A stretch of DNA of 60,551 nt from Hymenobacter montanus (GTDB taxonomy: Bacteria > Bacteroidota > Bacteroidia > Cytophagales > Hymenobacteraceae), in contig NZ_JACXAD010000031.1 in assembly GCF_014699115.1 (NCBI RefSeq), forward strand, positions 1-60,551, read 5' to 3'. Every line of letters starts with the position of its first letter. Positions within the stretch are counted from its first letter, which is position 1. Positions 7,685 through 16,200 of the stretch are shown piece after piece. A program made the position numbers and the translations under genes. The notes beneath the pieces were generated by a model that saw only the letters and a list, made by a program, of their open reading frames with translations, was not told the DNA's origin and ran no database searches.

Positions 7685-9067
7685 ATGTTCCTCATCGTCG
7701 ATGATGATCTTGCCGTCCGTACCTCACTCAAGCTGCTGCTGAAGCAGGCCGGCTACTCCGCGCAGGCTGTAGCTACGCCCACTGAGTGCCTGGCGGTGGT
7801 GCGGGAAGTCCCGCCTCGACTGGTATTGATGGATATGAACTTCTCGCTGGCTACTTCCGGCGACGACGGCCTGGCTCTGCTCCGCGAGGTGAAGCAGCTG
7901 GCTCCGCAAGTCCCGGTTATTCTCATTACCGGTTGGGGGTCCATTGGCTTGGCGGTGGAAGGCATGAAAGCCGGCGCGGCCGAATTCGTGACCAAGCCCT
8001 GGCACAACGACGCCCTGCTGCAAACCATCCGTACGGTGCTCAGCCTCCACGAAAGCCCGGCGGCCGAAGCCGACAGCCCCACCGCCAGCCGCCGTCAGCT
8101 TGACCGGCAGTACCATTTTGCCGAAATCATCGGGCAGGATGCCCAGCTCCTGCACGTGCTGCGCAGCGTGGGCCAGGTGGCCGCCACCGACGCCTCGGTA
8201 CTGATCGAGGGCGAAAGCGGCACGGGCAAGGAGCTTATTGCCGAGGCCATTCACCGCAACAGCCAACGTCGACACCAGCCCTTCGTGAAAGTGAATCTGG
8301 GCGGTATCTCCTCCTCCCTGTTCGAAAGCGAGATGTTCGGCCACCGGCGCGGAGCCTTTACCGATGCCAAGGCCGACCGCGTGGGGCGCTTCGAGCTGGC
8401 CAACGGCGGCACCATTTTCCTCGATGAAATCGGCGAGCTAGAGCTGGCCAGCCAGGTAAAGCTGCTGCGCGTACTGCAGGACCGGACCTACGAAGTGCTG
8501 GGCGACAGCAAGCCCCGTCGCCTCGATATCCGGGTTATTGCCGCCACCAACCGTAACCTCGCCGAGATGGTGAGCCAGGGCCGCTTTCGCGAAGACCTGT
8601 TCTACCGCATCAACCTGATCACCGTGCGGCTGCCCGCCCTACGGGAGCGGCCTCACGACATCGCCTTGCTCACCCAGCACTTCGTTAGCCAGCTGCGCGC
8701 CACTTACCAGCGCCCGGCCCTCAAGGTCAGCACGCCGGCCCTGCATTGGTTGCGCAACCAGCCGCTGCCCGGCAACATTCGCGAACTGAAAAACCTGGTG
8801 GAGCGCGCCGTCCTCGTCAGCGGTAAGGACGAGCTGGGGCCCGACGATTTCCAGGCCAATGCGCAACGGCTGCCCGTCCGTTCGCCCATCCCCGGCGAGC
8901 TGCCTACGCCCGGTACCATAACGCTGGACGAGCTTGAGAGCCAAATGATTCGGCAAAGCCTGGCGCATTACGACGGCAACATCAGCCGCGTGGCCAAGGC
9001 GCTGGGCCTGAGCCGGGGCGCCCTATACAGAAGACTTGAAAAGCACGGTATTCCGTACGATGAGTAG
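7685..9067 (+). CDS. Sigma-54-dependent response regulator (NtrC family)
   Basis: The 460-residue protein has a receiver domain (acidic triad D6-D8, phospho-acceptor D50, K104), an AAA+ domain (Walker A GESGTGKE at 176-183, Walker B FLDEIG at 245-250) and a C-terminal Fis-type HTH. The sigma-54 contact loop reads GAFTDA (223-228), not the classical GAFTGA. When phosphorylated it should open sigma-54 promoters. Its kinase is encoded 117 bp downstream. Such pairs often sit beside MacB-like efflux operons in Bacteroidota, so the operon at 404-6581 is the likely target; the adjacent ammonium transporter is an alternative. Confidence 0.92.
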   Translation: MFLIVDDDLAVRTSLKLLLKQAGYSAQAVATPTECLAVVREVPPRLVLMDMNFSLATSGDDGLALLREVKQLAPQVPVILITGWGSIGLAVEGMKAGAAEFVTKPWHNDALLQTIRTVLSLHESPAAEADSPTASRRQLDRQYHFAEIIGQDAQLLHVLRSVGQVAATDASVLIEGESGTGKELIAEAIHRNSQRRHQPFVKVNLGGISSSLFESEMFGHRRGAFTDAKADRVGRFELANGGTIFLDEIGELELASQVKLLRVLQDRTYEVLGDSKPRRLDIRVIAATNRNLAEMVSQGRFREDLFYRINLITVRLPALRERPHDIALLTQHFVSQLRATYQRPALKVSTPALHWLRNQPLPGNIRELKNLVERAVLVSGKDELGPDDFQANAQRLPVRSPIPGELPTPGTITLDELESQMIRQSLAHYDGNISRVAKALGLSRGALYRRLEKHGIPYDE

Positions 9068-9184
9068 CTGTGCATTGGAGGCCGCGCCGCCGAAGCAGGA
9101 CGAGCTTATATTAGGTATCTCGCTATTCGGTCGTTCTCTTCACGCTAAGTTGAAAGCCCCGCACCTTAGGCTGGGGATTATCAA

Positions 9185-10495
9185 ATGACGCTTCGTACCA
9201 AATTCCTGCTGTTCGTCGTCATCATTCACGCGGTGCTTATCGCGCTGGCTGCGCAGCTGCGCGCCACCAACCCGGTGCTGTTCGTGGCCTCCGAAGGGTT
9301 GCTGCTGGTTAGCATCGCCCTGACGGCCCAGCTGTACCAGGGATTTGTGCGGCCATTTCAGCTCATCGCGGCGGGCACGGCGGCCATTCAGGCCAAGGAC
9401 TTCTCCATGAAGTTCGTGCCCGTGGGCCAGCACGAGATGGACCAGCTCATTGCCGTATACAACCGGATGATCGACGAGCTTCGGCACGAGCGGGTCAGCC
9501 AGCACGAAAAAAGCTTCCTGCTCGAACGTCTCATTCAGGCGTCGCCGGCCGGTGTGCTCCTGCTGGATTTTGAAGGCCGGCTGGAGAGCGTAAACCCGGC
9601 CGCCACGCGGTTTCTGGCCCAGCCGGCTACCTCGCTGCTGGGCCGGCTACCGGCCGAGTTGCCCGGCGCCTGGGGCCCGGCCCTGGCCGCACTCACCCCA
9701 GACCAGCCGCAGGCCCTGCACCTGTCGGGCTTGCAAACTTTCCGGGCTCACGCCGCCCACTTCCTCGACCGCGGCTTCACTCGCCGCTTCATCGTGGTTG
9801 AGGAGTTGACCCAGGAGCTTATTCAGCAGGAAAAGCACGCCTACGGCAAGCTGATTCGAATGATGTCGCACGAAATCAATAACTCCATTGGCGCCATTAA
9901 CTCCATTCTGCACAGCTTTTACCACTACGCGCCCCAACTGGAGCCCACCGACCGGCCCGACTATACGCAAGCGTTGGATGTTAGCATTGCCCGCAATACC
10001 CAGCTGGCCAACTTCATGGCCAACTTCGCTCATCTGGTTCGGCTGCCCCCGCCCACGGTGCAGCCTACCGACCTGCACGGGCTGCTACGCGGTATCTGCC
10101 GGCTGCTCCAGCCCCGGAGCGAGGAGTGCCGCATTCATTGGCACCTGGATTTTCCCGCTACACCGCTGGTGCTCAGCTTCGACGGCCAACAGCTGGAGCA
10201 GGTGCTGCTGAACATTGCCAAAAATGCCCTCGAAGCCATTGGCCACGATGGTAATGTGTGGGTGCGCACCACCGCCGAGCCGCCCAGCCTGGTTATTGAG
10301 AACGACGGCCCTGGCCTCGCTCCCGAGGTGAGCCAACAGTTGTTCACTCCTTTCTTCAGCACTAAGCGCGATGGTCAGGGTATCGGCCTTACCCTGGTCC
10401 GGGACATTCTACTGGCGCACGGGTTTGCCTTCCAACTACAAACCGAGGCTAGTGGTCGCACGGTATTCTCCATTAGCCTTAAGTCTGGAAAATAG
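9185..10495 (+). CDS. Membrane sensor histidine kinase (NtrY/NtrB-like)
   Basis: The 436-residue kinase has two N-terminal membrane segments (about 6-25 and 31-51) with a very short loop between them, a HAMP-like linker, a PAS-like domain (about 110-190), then a HisKA region with the phospho-accepting His in MMSHEINNS (H229). The catalytic ATPase domain has N-box LLNIAKNALEAIG, G1 ENDGPGLA and G2 GQGIGLTLV. With hardly any periplasmic sensor region it probably reads a membrane or cytoplasmic signal. It is the likely partner of the regulator upstream. Confidence 0.9.
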   Translation: MTLRTKFLLFVVIIHAVLIALAAQLRATNPVLFVASEGLLLVSIALTAQLYQGFVRPFQLIAAGTAAIQAKDFSMKFVPVGQHEMDQLIAVYNRMIDELRHERVSQHEKSFLLERLIQASPAGVLLLDFEGRLESVNPAATRFLAQPATSLLGRLPAELPGAWGPALAALTPDQPQALHLSGLQTFRAHAAHFLDRGFTRRFIVVEELTQELIQQEKHAYGKLIRMMSHEINNSIGAINSILHSFYHYAPQLEPTDRPDYTQALDVSIARNTQLANFMANFAHLVRLPPPTVQPTDLHGLLRGICRLLQPRSEECRIHWHLDFPATPLVLSFDGQQLEQVLLNIAKNALEAIGHDGNVWVRTTAEPPSLVIENDGPGLAPEVSQQLFTPFFSTKRDGQGIGLTLVRDILLAHGFAFQLQTEASGRTVFSISLKSGK

Positions 10496-10616
10496 GTTGC
10501 AATAGGAGGGGGTAAATCCAAATAATAAACTCTTTTAAGCTAATCATGCCTAAAAAATAAGGGGAGATTTGATAAAAAGTGCGACTTATTGCTTCATTGG
10601 GCCTTAAATTTACCCA

Positions 10617-11939
10617 ATGATGACTCGCAAACAATATATCGCTACTGCCTGCCTCGCCGTGCTACTGGCACTGGCGGCCGTTGCCGCATTTCTACCTCAA
10701 GATCATCCCGAGGCCAGGCCGGGAGTGTTCAACCCGGCTGATCTGGCATGGATGCTTTCCGCGTCTGGCCTAGTGCTGTTGATGACGCCCGGACTGGCGT
10801 TTTTCTACGGCGGCATGGTCAGCAAGCGAAACGTGATTTCCACCATGTTACAGAGCTTCATTGCTTTGGGGGTGATTTCAATGCTGTGGTACGTGGTGGG
10901 CTTCTCGTTGGCTTTCGGCGATAGCATCGGGGGCGTGGTCGGTAACCCACTCACGTTTTTCCTGTTCAACCACGTCGGCACCGCCCCGCACCCGCGACTG
11001 GCACCCAACCTGCCTTTGGTGCTCTATGCAGCTTTCCAGCTGAAGTTTGCCATCATCACTCCCGCCCTGATCAGCGGTGCCTTTGCTGAGCGGATTCGCT
11101 TTTGGGGTTACCTGCTGTTTATGTGCTTGTTCAGCCTGCTGATCTACTGCCCCTTAGCTCACTGGACCTGGCACCCCGACGGATTTTTACTGAACTGGGG
11201 CGTGCTCGACTTCGCGGGCGGCACGGTGGTTCACATCTCGGCCGGCTTCGCGGCGCTAGCTGGCGCGCTGGCCCTGGGCCGCCGCCACGTGCACAAAAAA
11301 GGCCACACCCACGTGCCACCCAACGTCCCGTTCATTCTCATGGGTACCGGTTTGCTGTGGTTTGGCTGGTTCGGCTTCAACGCCGGCTCGGCGCTGGCGG
11401 CCAACCCGGTAGCCGTGCAAGCCTTCTTCACCACGCACATGGCCTCGGCCGCCGCCATGCTCACCTGGATGATGATTGAAGCGGTGCGCGGGCAGCGTCC
11501 CTCAGCGGCCGGGGCGGCCATTGGCGCGGTGGTAGGGCTGGTGGCTATCACTCCGGCGGCGGGCTACGTGAGCTACGGCCCCGCGCTGTTTATCGGCGTG
11601 GTGGCCGCAGCTATCAGTGCCGGTGCCGTCGACTTAAAAAACCGCACCACCCTGGACGACACGCTCGACGTATTCCCCTGCCACGGCGTTGGTGGCATCG
11701 TAGGCATGATTCTAACCGCCGTTTTCGCCAAGGACGGCGGTCTGATAACGGGCTCCACCACCCTGCTCTGGCATCACCTGGGGGCGCTGGCTTTTATCTC
11801 AGTGTATACCTTCGGCGGCTCTTTTCTACTCTACAAGCTCACCAACCTGCTGATCCCCATTCGCGTGAACGCCCGCCACGAAGCCGACGGCCTCGACGTC
11901 AGCCAGCACGGCGAAACAGTATTAGCCCTGGCCGGTTAG
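10617..11939 (+). CDS. amt: Ammonium transporter (Amt family)
   Basis: The 440-residue polytopic protein has an N-terminal signal-like segment and eleven membrane helices. Family motifs are TPGLAFFYGGMV, DFAGGTVVHISAGFAAL and DVFPCHGVGGIVG, the last two carrying the pore twin histidines. It conducts ammonium/ammonia across the inner membrane. No PII (glnK) gene accompanies it. It lies 121 bp after the kinase gene in the same direction; the gap holds no promoter that I would trust, and the sigma-54-like match in it is poor. Confidence 0.93.
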   Translation: MMTRKQYIATACLAVLLALAAVAAFLPQDHPEARPGVFNPADLAWMLSASGLVLLMTPGLAFFYGGMVSKRNVISTMLQSFIALGVISMLWYVVGFSLAFGDSIGGVVGNPLTFFLFNHVGTAPHPRLAPNLPLVLYAAFQLKFAIITPALISGAFAERIRFWGYLLFMCLFSLLIYCPLAHWTWHPDGFLLNWGVLDFAGGTVVHISAGFAALAGALALGRRHVHKKGHTHVPPNVPFILMGTGLLWFGWFGFNAGSALAANPVAVQAFFTTHMASAAAMLTWMMIEAVRGQRPSAAGAAIGAVVGLVAITPAAGYVSYGPALFIGVVAAAISAGAVDLKNRTTLDDTLDVFPCHGVGGIVGMILTAVFAKDGGLITGSTTLLWHHLGALAFISVYTFGGSFLLYKLTNLLIPIRVNARHEADGLDVSQHGETVLALAG

Positions 11940-12415
11940 CTGCTCCAGCCTTGCGCGTAGCCCCGGGGCTGAGGGACCAACTTACGCGGAAGCAGATACT
12001 GAGGCTGCTTTTAAGCGTCTTAGAGTGGTTTGATGGACTATGGGCCCTGCCCTCCGTGTCGACCTTACGTGGCCCCCACGGGCCAGGCTCTACTGGGTAC
12101 AACCCTGCATCTGCTTTATGCGCAGAGTTATAAAAACGGTCGAGCCAAGCACAATACCTCGTCGGTGAAATACCTGTAATGGTGTACAAACCTCCGAAAA
12201 TAGGCTGATTTTCACCACTCGCTTAATCTGCAATAAGTATAGTACTTCCCTATTTTATTGGGCGGCTGGTATTAAGAGCAGGTTGTTTGAATAGTGGTAA
12301 TAAGATTACTCCTACAGAGTGCGCTAAGACAAAAAATATTGAGCCACCTGCCAGCCAGAGTGTTAAGTTCGTTGCCAGATAATTGAATTATAGCGTTAGG
12401 AATCAACAAATGGAA
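11940..12415. other. Intergenic stretch without recognisable gene
   Basis: About 475 bp between the ammonium transporter and a hairpin. Base composition falls along it. Short open frames on both strands have no coding character. I see no tRNA, promoter box or repeat. Confidence 0.5.
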
Positions 12416-12474
12416 TAGCCTTTGTAGCATAGAAAAGCTATCTGTAGAGTGGCTTTTCTACGCTACAGAGGCTA
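12416..12474 (-). terminator. 23-bp stem hairpin, probable terminator of the small minus-strand gene
   Basis: Arms 12416-12438 and 12452-12474 pair over 23 bp; the two non-Watson-Crick positions can form G-U pairs in one strand of RNA. The hairpin starts 5 bp after the stop codon of the minus-strand gene at 12480-12707. There is no T-run, so it may act by RNA stability or be a mobile palindrome. Confidence 0.55.
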
Positions 12475-12479
12475 TAAGC

Positions 12480-12707
12480 CTAAACGGCTAAAATAGTAGT
12501 GGTGTTTCTTTCAACTCTTGCCGCGTTCATCTTAAAAGCCTCATCAATAATATTATTGGCCTCCTCTAGTGTTATGCCTTCAACCCTGGCTAGGATGCGA
12601 GCTTGTATTCTTAATAGGGTGTGAAGGAGGGCTGTGTTGTGATGGACGGTGGCGGTAGTTGCCATCATTAAGGCATCTGGCGAAATTGGTTTATTCTTGG
12701 AAGGCAT
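12480..12707 (-). CDS. Small hypothetical protein
   Basis: This 75-residue frame encodes an alpha-helical soluble protein with the stretch TLLRIQARILARVEGITLEEANNIID split by no stop or low-complexity region. No family is recognised. Support for a real gene is contextual: an exact TAnnTTTG box lies 23 bp upstream and a strong hairpin follows the stop codon. The gene is AT-richer than its neighbours, which suggests acquisition from elsewhere. Confidence 0.6.
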   Translation of the reverse strand: MPSKNKPISPDALMMATTATVHHNTALLHTLLRIQARILARVEGITLEEANNIIDEAFKMNAARVERNTTTILAV

Positions 12708-12729
12708 AATAATTAGAAAAATGATTGAA

Positions 12730-12737
12730 CAAATATA
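12730..12737 (-). promoter_or_regulatory. Bacteroidota -7 box (TATATTTG)
   Basis: On the minus strand TATATTTG fits TAnnTTTG exactly and lies 23 bp before the ATG at 12707. A clear -33 TTG at the proper distance is not visible. Confidence 0.5.
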
Positions 12738-12971
12738 ATAAAGCTGAAATAATTACCTAAGCGCTAGCTGCCGCAGTCTTTGCCCTAGCGCAGTCCCAAT
12801 CGATGGCTGAGGGTAGGGGCATCTACCTACCCGAAAATATATTCTGTCACCAGTATTTTAACGGCCGCGTAATAGACGGCTTAGCCCGCCCTGCGGTTGA
12901 GATCGCTAAGTAGCGAGCACGGCTGAGATTTTGAAGGGTATGGGGCTCGGCACACTAACTCCGAAGCCGCG

Positions 12972-13682
12972 CTAAGCCCCCAGCACAAACACTGTCGGAA
13001 TCTTGTGCAATTCCGGGACTGGCAGGCGGCGCCAGTCGGCCACTGGTAACGTCCGGATAAATTCCCCGGCTCCGGTAATGTCGGCTGCCACGCACAAGCG
13101 AGTACCCGGCTGCAAGTGAGCTAGTAAATCGGCAAACAGCGCGCCGTTGCGGTACGGCGTCTCAATAAATAGCTGCGACTGCTGCCGCTGCTGGGCTTCC
13201 TTCTCCAGTGCCTTGAGGGCTGCCACTCGCAGAGCCTTTTCAATGGGCAGGTACCCGTGAAACGCAAACTGCTGCCCGTTCAGCCCCGAAGCCATGAGGG
13301 CCAGCAACAACGACGAGGGGCCCACCAGCGGCACTACCTTGATACCCAGCCGGTGTGCCTCGCGCACCAGCGCCGCGCCAGGGTCGGCAATGCCGGGGCA
13401 GCCGGCTTCGCTGAGGATACCCCCATCAATCCCTTCTTTTACCAAGGGCACTAAAGCGGCCCGCACCGCCGCGTCGGGGCTGTCTTTGTCGATAACCGTG
13501 AAGCGGATGTTCTCGATTACACGCTGCGGGGCCACGCTCTTCACGAAGCGGCGAGCCGTGCGGGCATTTTCTGCCAGGAAGTAGGGGAGGGCAGCCACGG
13601 CCGCTACTACCTGCGGCGGTAGTACCTGCGGCGCCGTGTCTTCGGCCAATGGGGTGGGAAGCAGAAACAGCGTTGCGGGCAT
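12972..13682 (-). CDS. SAM-dependent methyltransferase, RsmI-like tetrapyrrole-methylase family
   Basis: From the ATG at 13682 the protein is 236 residues and begins MPATLFLLPTPLAED, the normal family N-terminus; the open frame runs 64 codons further upstream but that part has no family likeness. Conserved stretches are ENARTARRF, SEAGCPGIADPGA, PLVGPSSLLLALMASG and FIETPYRN. Relatives use S-adenosylmethionine, and RsmI proper 2'-O-methylates C1402 of 16S rRNA. Bacteroidota commonly encode this shorter paralogue, whose substrate is less certain, so no symbol is given. Confidence 0.85.
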   Translation of the reverse strand: MPATLFLLPTPLAEDTAPQVLPPQVVAAVAALPYFLAENARTARRFVKSVAPQRVIENIRFTVIDKDSPDAAVRAALVPLVKEGIDGGILSEAGCPGIADPGAALVREAHRLGIKVVPLVGPSSLLLALMASGLNGQQFAFHGYLPIEKALRVAALKALEKEAQQRQQSQLFIETPYRNGALFADLLAHLQPGTRLCVAADITGAGEFIRTLPVADWRRLPVPELHKIPTVFVLGA

Positions 13683-13943
13683 GAGCGGAGATAAGGACGC
13701 GCAAAGGAACGAACCGGCCGGCGGGTTGTCGGCTCGGACGCCTGGCCGTTCGCTAAAGCCAAGTGCATCAGTCCTGCTTGCCCAGCCACTGGCACGCGAG
13801 TTCGAGAATTTGTAAAGGTTGAGTTCCCGCATACAGAAATCCCAGGAAATGGCCTCCTGAGGTACTACTTGCATACCTAAACACCTGGCAATCTTCCCGC
13901 TACCAAGCCCCAGGCTTTAAAACTGGCCTCACCGCCTGGATAA

Positions 13944-14009
13944 ATTGATGCGCAGCTGGTAGGCTCGCCTTGGTCACCGCCAAGGCAAGCCTACCAGCTG
14001 CGCATCAAT
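13944..14009. repeat. Long near-perfect inverted repeat (30-bp arms)
   Basis: Arms 13944-13973 and 13980-14009 pair over 30 bp with one mismatch around the 6-nt loop TCACCG. It begins 9 bp after the stop of doxX on the minus strand. No T-run follows, so it is longer and cleaner than a normal intrinsic terminator. It may end or protect the doxX transcript, or be a palindromic mobile element. Confidence 0.8.
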
Positions 14010-14018
14010 GTCCGATTT

Positions 14019-14483
14019 TCAGGCCAGGGCGAGTTGGGCCCGGCGGCGCGCCAACCAGGCGTCGACGGAATACCTGCCGGGGCCGAGCACGAGCAACGCC
14101 ACTGCCAGCCCGATAAAGAGCAGGTGGTACTCGTAGCCTTCGCCGGGTTGGTTACCGAACCAGTTCATGAAAAACCCGTTGGCCAGGTGCGACGTCACGA
14201 CGATTCCCAGCATCAGGCTGATGATGGCCAGGGCACAGAAGCGGGTGGCTAGGCCTAATACGAGCAGCAGCGGAGCGAAGAACTCAATCAGGATAACGGC
14301 TAGCCCGACGATGTAAGGCAGGTGCACCGTGCTGGTAAAGAAGCCCATGGTGCCATCGAAGCCGTAGCCGCCGAACCACCCCAACATCTTCTGCGCCCCG
14401 TGCGGAAACAACACAAAGGCAAGTACCAGGCGGGCCGTGAGGCTGCCGATATCCAGGCGAGCGGAAGAAAAACCAGTAGTCAT
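14019..14483 (-). CDS. DoxX family membrane protein
   Basis: From the ATG at 14483 the protein is 154 residues with four membrane helices. DoxX features are LVLAFVLFPHGAQKMLGWFGG near the N-terminus, the GLAVILIEFFAPLLLVLG helix and a C-terminal LGPGRYSVD. The family is linked to quinone-dependent redox chemistry in the inner membrane. The open frame continues 18 codons upstream into the flavodoxin pseudogene; MTTGFSSARLD is the better start. It is the last gene of the NTF2-flavodoxin-DoxX group. Confidence 0.85.
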   Translation of the reverse strand: MTTGFSSARLDIGSLTARLVLAFVLFPHGAQKMLGWFGGYGFDGTMGFFTSTVHLPYIVGLAVILIEFFAPLLLVLGLATRFCALAIISLMLGIVVTSHLANGFFMNWFGNQPGEGYEYHLLFIGLAVALLVLGPGRYSVDAWLARRRAQLALA

Positions 14484-14522
14484 TGAATATGAGGGAAGAG
14501 AAAAAACGGTAAAGTGTGGTGG

Positions 14523-15057
14523 GCCTGCGGCGCTCAAACAAGGCCGCCGCAGCTAATTCGGAAGGCAGCGCTGGCAAGCGGCGGCTGTTGGACGAGAGAG
14601 TCATCAGCCCCAGGAAGCTGCCAAGGCCGTTCGGCTCGGACCGGACCTGGCCCGGCTCGAAAACCGGCAGGATGCCCAGGGGCAACCACGGCATGCTTTG
14701 CTGGGTGGTAAACAAGGCCAAACAGGTAAGAGTATTGAGCTTGGCGCCGCTGGACGGCGAGGAGTTGGTGAAGTCGGCAGCCAGCTTGTTTTTCCAAGGC
14801 TACTGATACCAGAATCGGCCAGTCAACTCCATAACCTGCTCGCAATCAGTTGACCGTCCGCCCAGGTACGTGGGGCAGCCGAAGACCAGGGCATCGGCCA
14901 CGTGCAACTTGTCAAGGTGGGTTTCGGCCTTAGCTACGGGCACGAGCAAGACCCGCGCACCCGCCGACCCGGCGCCTTAGGCAATGGCTTCGGCTATGAG
15001 TCGGGTGTGGCCTTGGGGGCGGTGGTACACCACCACTGCGGGCGCATCAGCTGCCAT
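14523..15057 (-). pseudogene. Flavodoxin-family (NADPH-quinone/FMN reductase-like) gene with two nonsense codons
   Basis: Read from the ATG at 15057, one continuous frame encodes a WrbA/flavodoxin-family protein: AVVVYHRPQGHTRLIAEAIA, then stop TAA at 14977-14979, then GAGSAGARVLLVPVAKAE and FGCPTYLGG, TGRFWYQ, then stop TAG, then PWKNKLAADFTNSSP, LFTTQQSMPWLPLGIL and NGLGSFLGLM. The frame is never shifted; TAA most simply replaces a Glu codon and TAG a Gln codon. The C-terminus runs into the doxX start without its own stop. Its ATG overlaps the stop of the NTF2-like gene by 11 bp, so it was part of that operon. Confidence 0.8.
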
Positions 15058-15400
15058 AGAAAAACTGCTCGCGAATGATGAGTCCGTCCTGCCAGTGCTG
15101 CACCGACGCTTGTGTATAGTTGCGCACGCCCCAGTCCTGATGGGTGTAATCGTAGTGCCAGACGACGGCCGTCAGGTCTTCGCCAACGGCTACGCCGCGC
15201 ACCTCAGCGCCGCGGAAATCGGTGATTCGGCCGAAGAAGTCCTGCTCCCGCTGGCGATTGGCGTCTTTGCCGACGGTCGGCGCTAACTCATTTTCCTGCA
15301 TTACCACGTCCGGGTGGTAGTAAAGCTCGAAGGCCTCCAAGGCTCTGCCGTCGAGGACGAGGGCGTTCAAGTCCTCAATTTTTTGTTGTAGCGTTTGCAT
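15047..15400 (-). CDS. NTF2/SnoaL-like protein
   Basis: The 117-residue protein begins with a helix and a conserved YYHPDVVMQEN segment, then alternating beta-strands (VVWHYDYTHQDWGVRNYTQASVQ split around the sheet) and ends in LIIREQFFYGS. This is the SnoaL/NTF2 cone fold. Members bind small ligands or act as isomerases; the substrate is unknown. The stop overlaps the start of the flavodoxin pseudogene (ATGGCAGCTGA), which implies translational coupling. Confidence 0.8.
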   Translation of the reverse strand: MQTLQQKIEDLNALVLDGRALEAFELYYHPDVVMQENELAPTVGKDANRQREQDFFGRITDFRGAEVRGVAVGEDLTAVVWHYDYTHQDWGVRNYTQASVQHWQDGLIIREQFFYGS

Positions 15401-15455
15401 TACGTTGGTTTTTTTGTGTAAGGCAAAGCTCCGTCGGGGTAGTGCCAGGGCGGAA

Positions 15456-15494
15456 TAATCTAGATTAAGAAAAGGCCTTAATCTAGATTAAGGC
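15456..15494. promoter_or_regulatory. Tandem palindromic operator candidate
   Basis: Two palindromes sit between the Crp/Fnr gene and the NTF2-like gene. TAATCTAGATTA lies at 15456-15467. The perfect 20-bp palindrome GCCTTAATCTAGATTAAGGC lies at 15475-15494. The shared AATCTAGATTAAG starts 23 bp apart, about two helical turns, as expected for two dimers bound on one DNA face. The Crp/Fnr-type regulator next door is the obvious candidate. Confidence 0.5.
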
Positions 15495-15606
15495 TTAGGC
15501 GCTAATCGTTAGTCGCTAACCGGGCCGGCTGTAGAAAGGCCGTGATGGATAACCGGCGTAGTGCGCTGCCTGTAAAGGGAAGCTGGCTGCAGATGCGTTA
15601 ACAGGG

Positions 15607-16200
15607 CTAGGGCTTCCTTTTATCGTGCAGCACCTGCTTGCGCAGCTTGCTTAAGAATTCGGGGGTGATGCCCAAGTAAGAGGCGATATGACGCTGGGGT
15701 AGGCGCTGCTCCAAAGCTGGGTAACGGCGGCGGAAGGCGTGGTATCGCTCCTCGGCCGAGGCGCTCAGCGCCGAAACGATACGCTGCTGTTGGGCCACAA
15801 ACGCGTTTTGAATCATGAGCCGGAAGTAGCGCTCGAACTTAGGTACCTGCGCGTACAACTGCTCCAAAGCTGACTTGTCGAGCTGCAGCACCTCGCTGTC
15901 TTCCAGAGCCTCCACGTTCAACGAAGCCGGTGCCCCCGTCAGGAAGCTCAATAGGTCGCCGGTCCACCAGTCTTCTACGGCAAACATCAGGTTGTGCTCG
16001 AACCCGTTGGCGTCGACGTAATACGCCCGCAGACAACCGCGCACCACAAAGGTCTCATACTGACACGGCTCGCCGGCCTGCACTACATACTGGCGCCGCC
16101 GTACGGCACGCGGGCGCAGTAGAGCCGTAAATACGGCCTGCTCAGCCTTGGTAAGCTCAATGTGCCGGCCGATGTTGGCCAATAGCAAGGCATAATCCAT
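15607..16200 (-). CDS. Crp/Fnr family transcriptional regulator
   Basis: The 197-residue protein has an N-terminal cyclic-nucleotide-binding-like barrel (about 20-115; QYVVQAGEPCQYETFVVRGCLRAYY split between strands), a dimer helix, and a short C-terminal HTH with RHIASYLGITPEFLSKLRKQ. This compact form is common in Bacteroidota. The phosphate-binding residues of true cAMP sites are not evident, so the ligand is unknown. It lies upstream of, and in the same direction as, the NTF2-flavodoxin-DoxX group, with a palindromic site in the gap. Confidence 0.85.
   Translation of the reverse strand: MDYALLLANIGRHIELTKAEQAVFTALLRPRAVRRRQYVVQAGEPCQYETFVVRGCLRAYYVDANGFEHNLMFAVEDWWTGDLLSFLTGAPASLNVEALEDSEVLQLDKSALEQLYAQVPKFERYFRLMIQNAFVAQQQRIVSALSASAEERYHAFRRRYPALEQRLPQRHIASYLGITPEFLSKLRKQVLHDKRKP

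Noticed and set aside
10550..10600. Sigma-54-like match upstream of the ammonium transporter (GTGCGACTTATTGCTT)
   Set aside because: The -24 half lacks the GG pair and most of TGGCAC; only TTGC is present.
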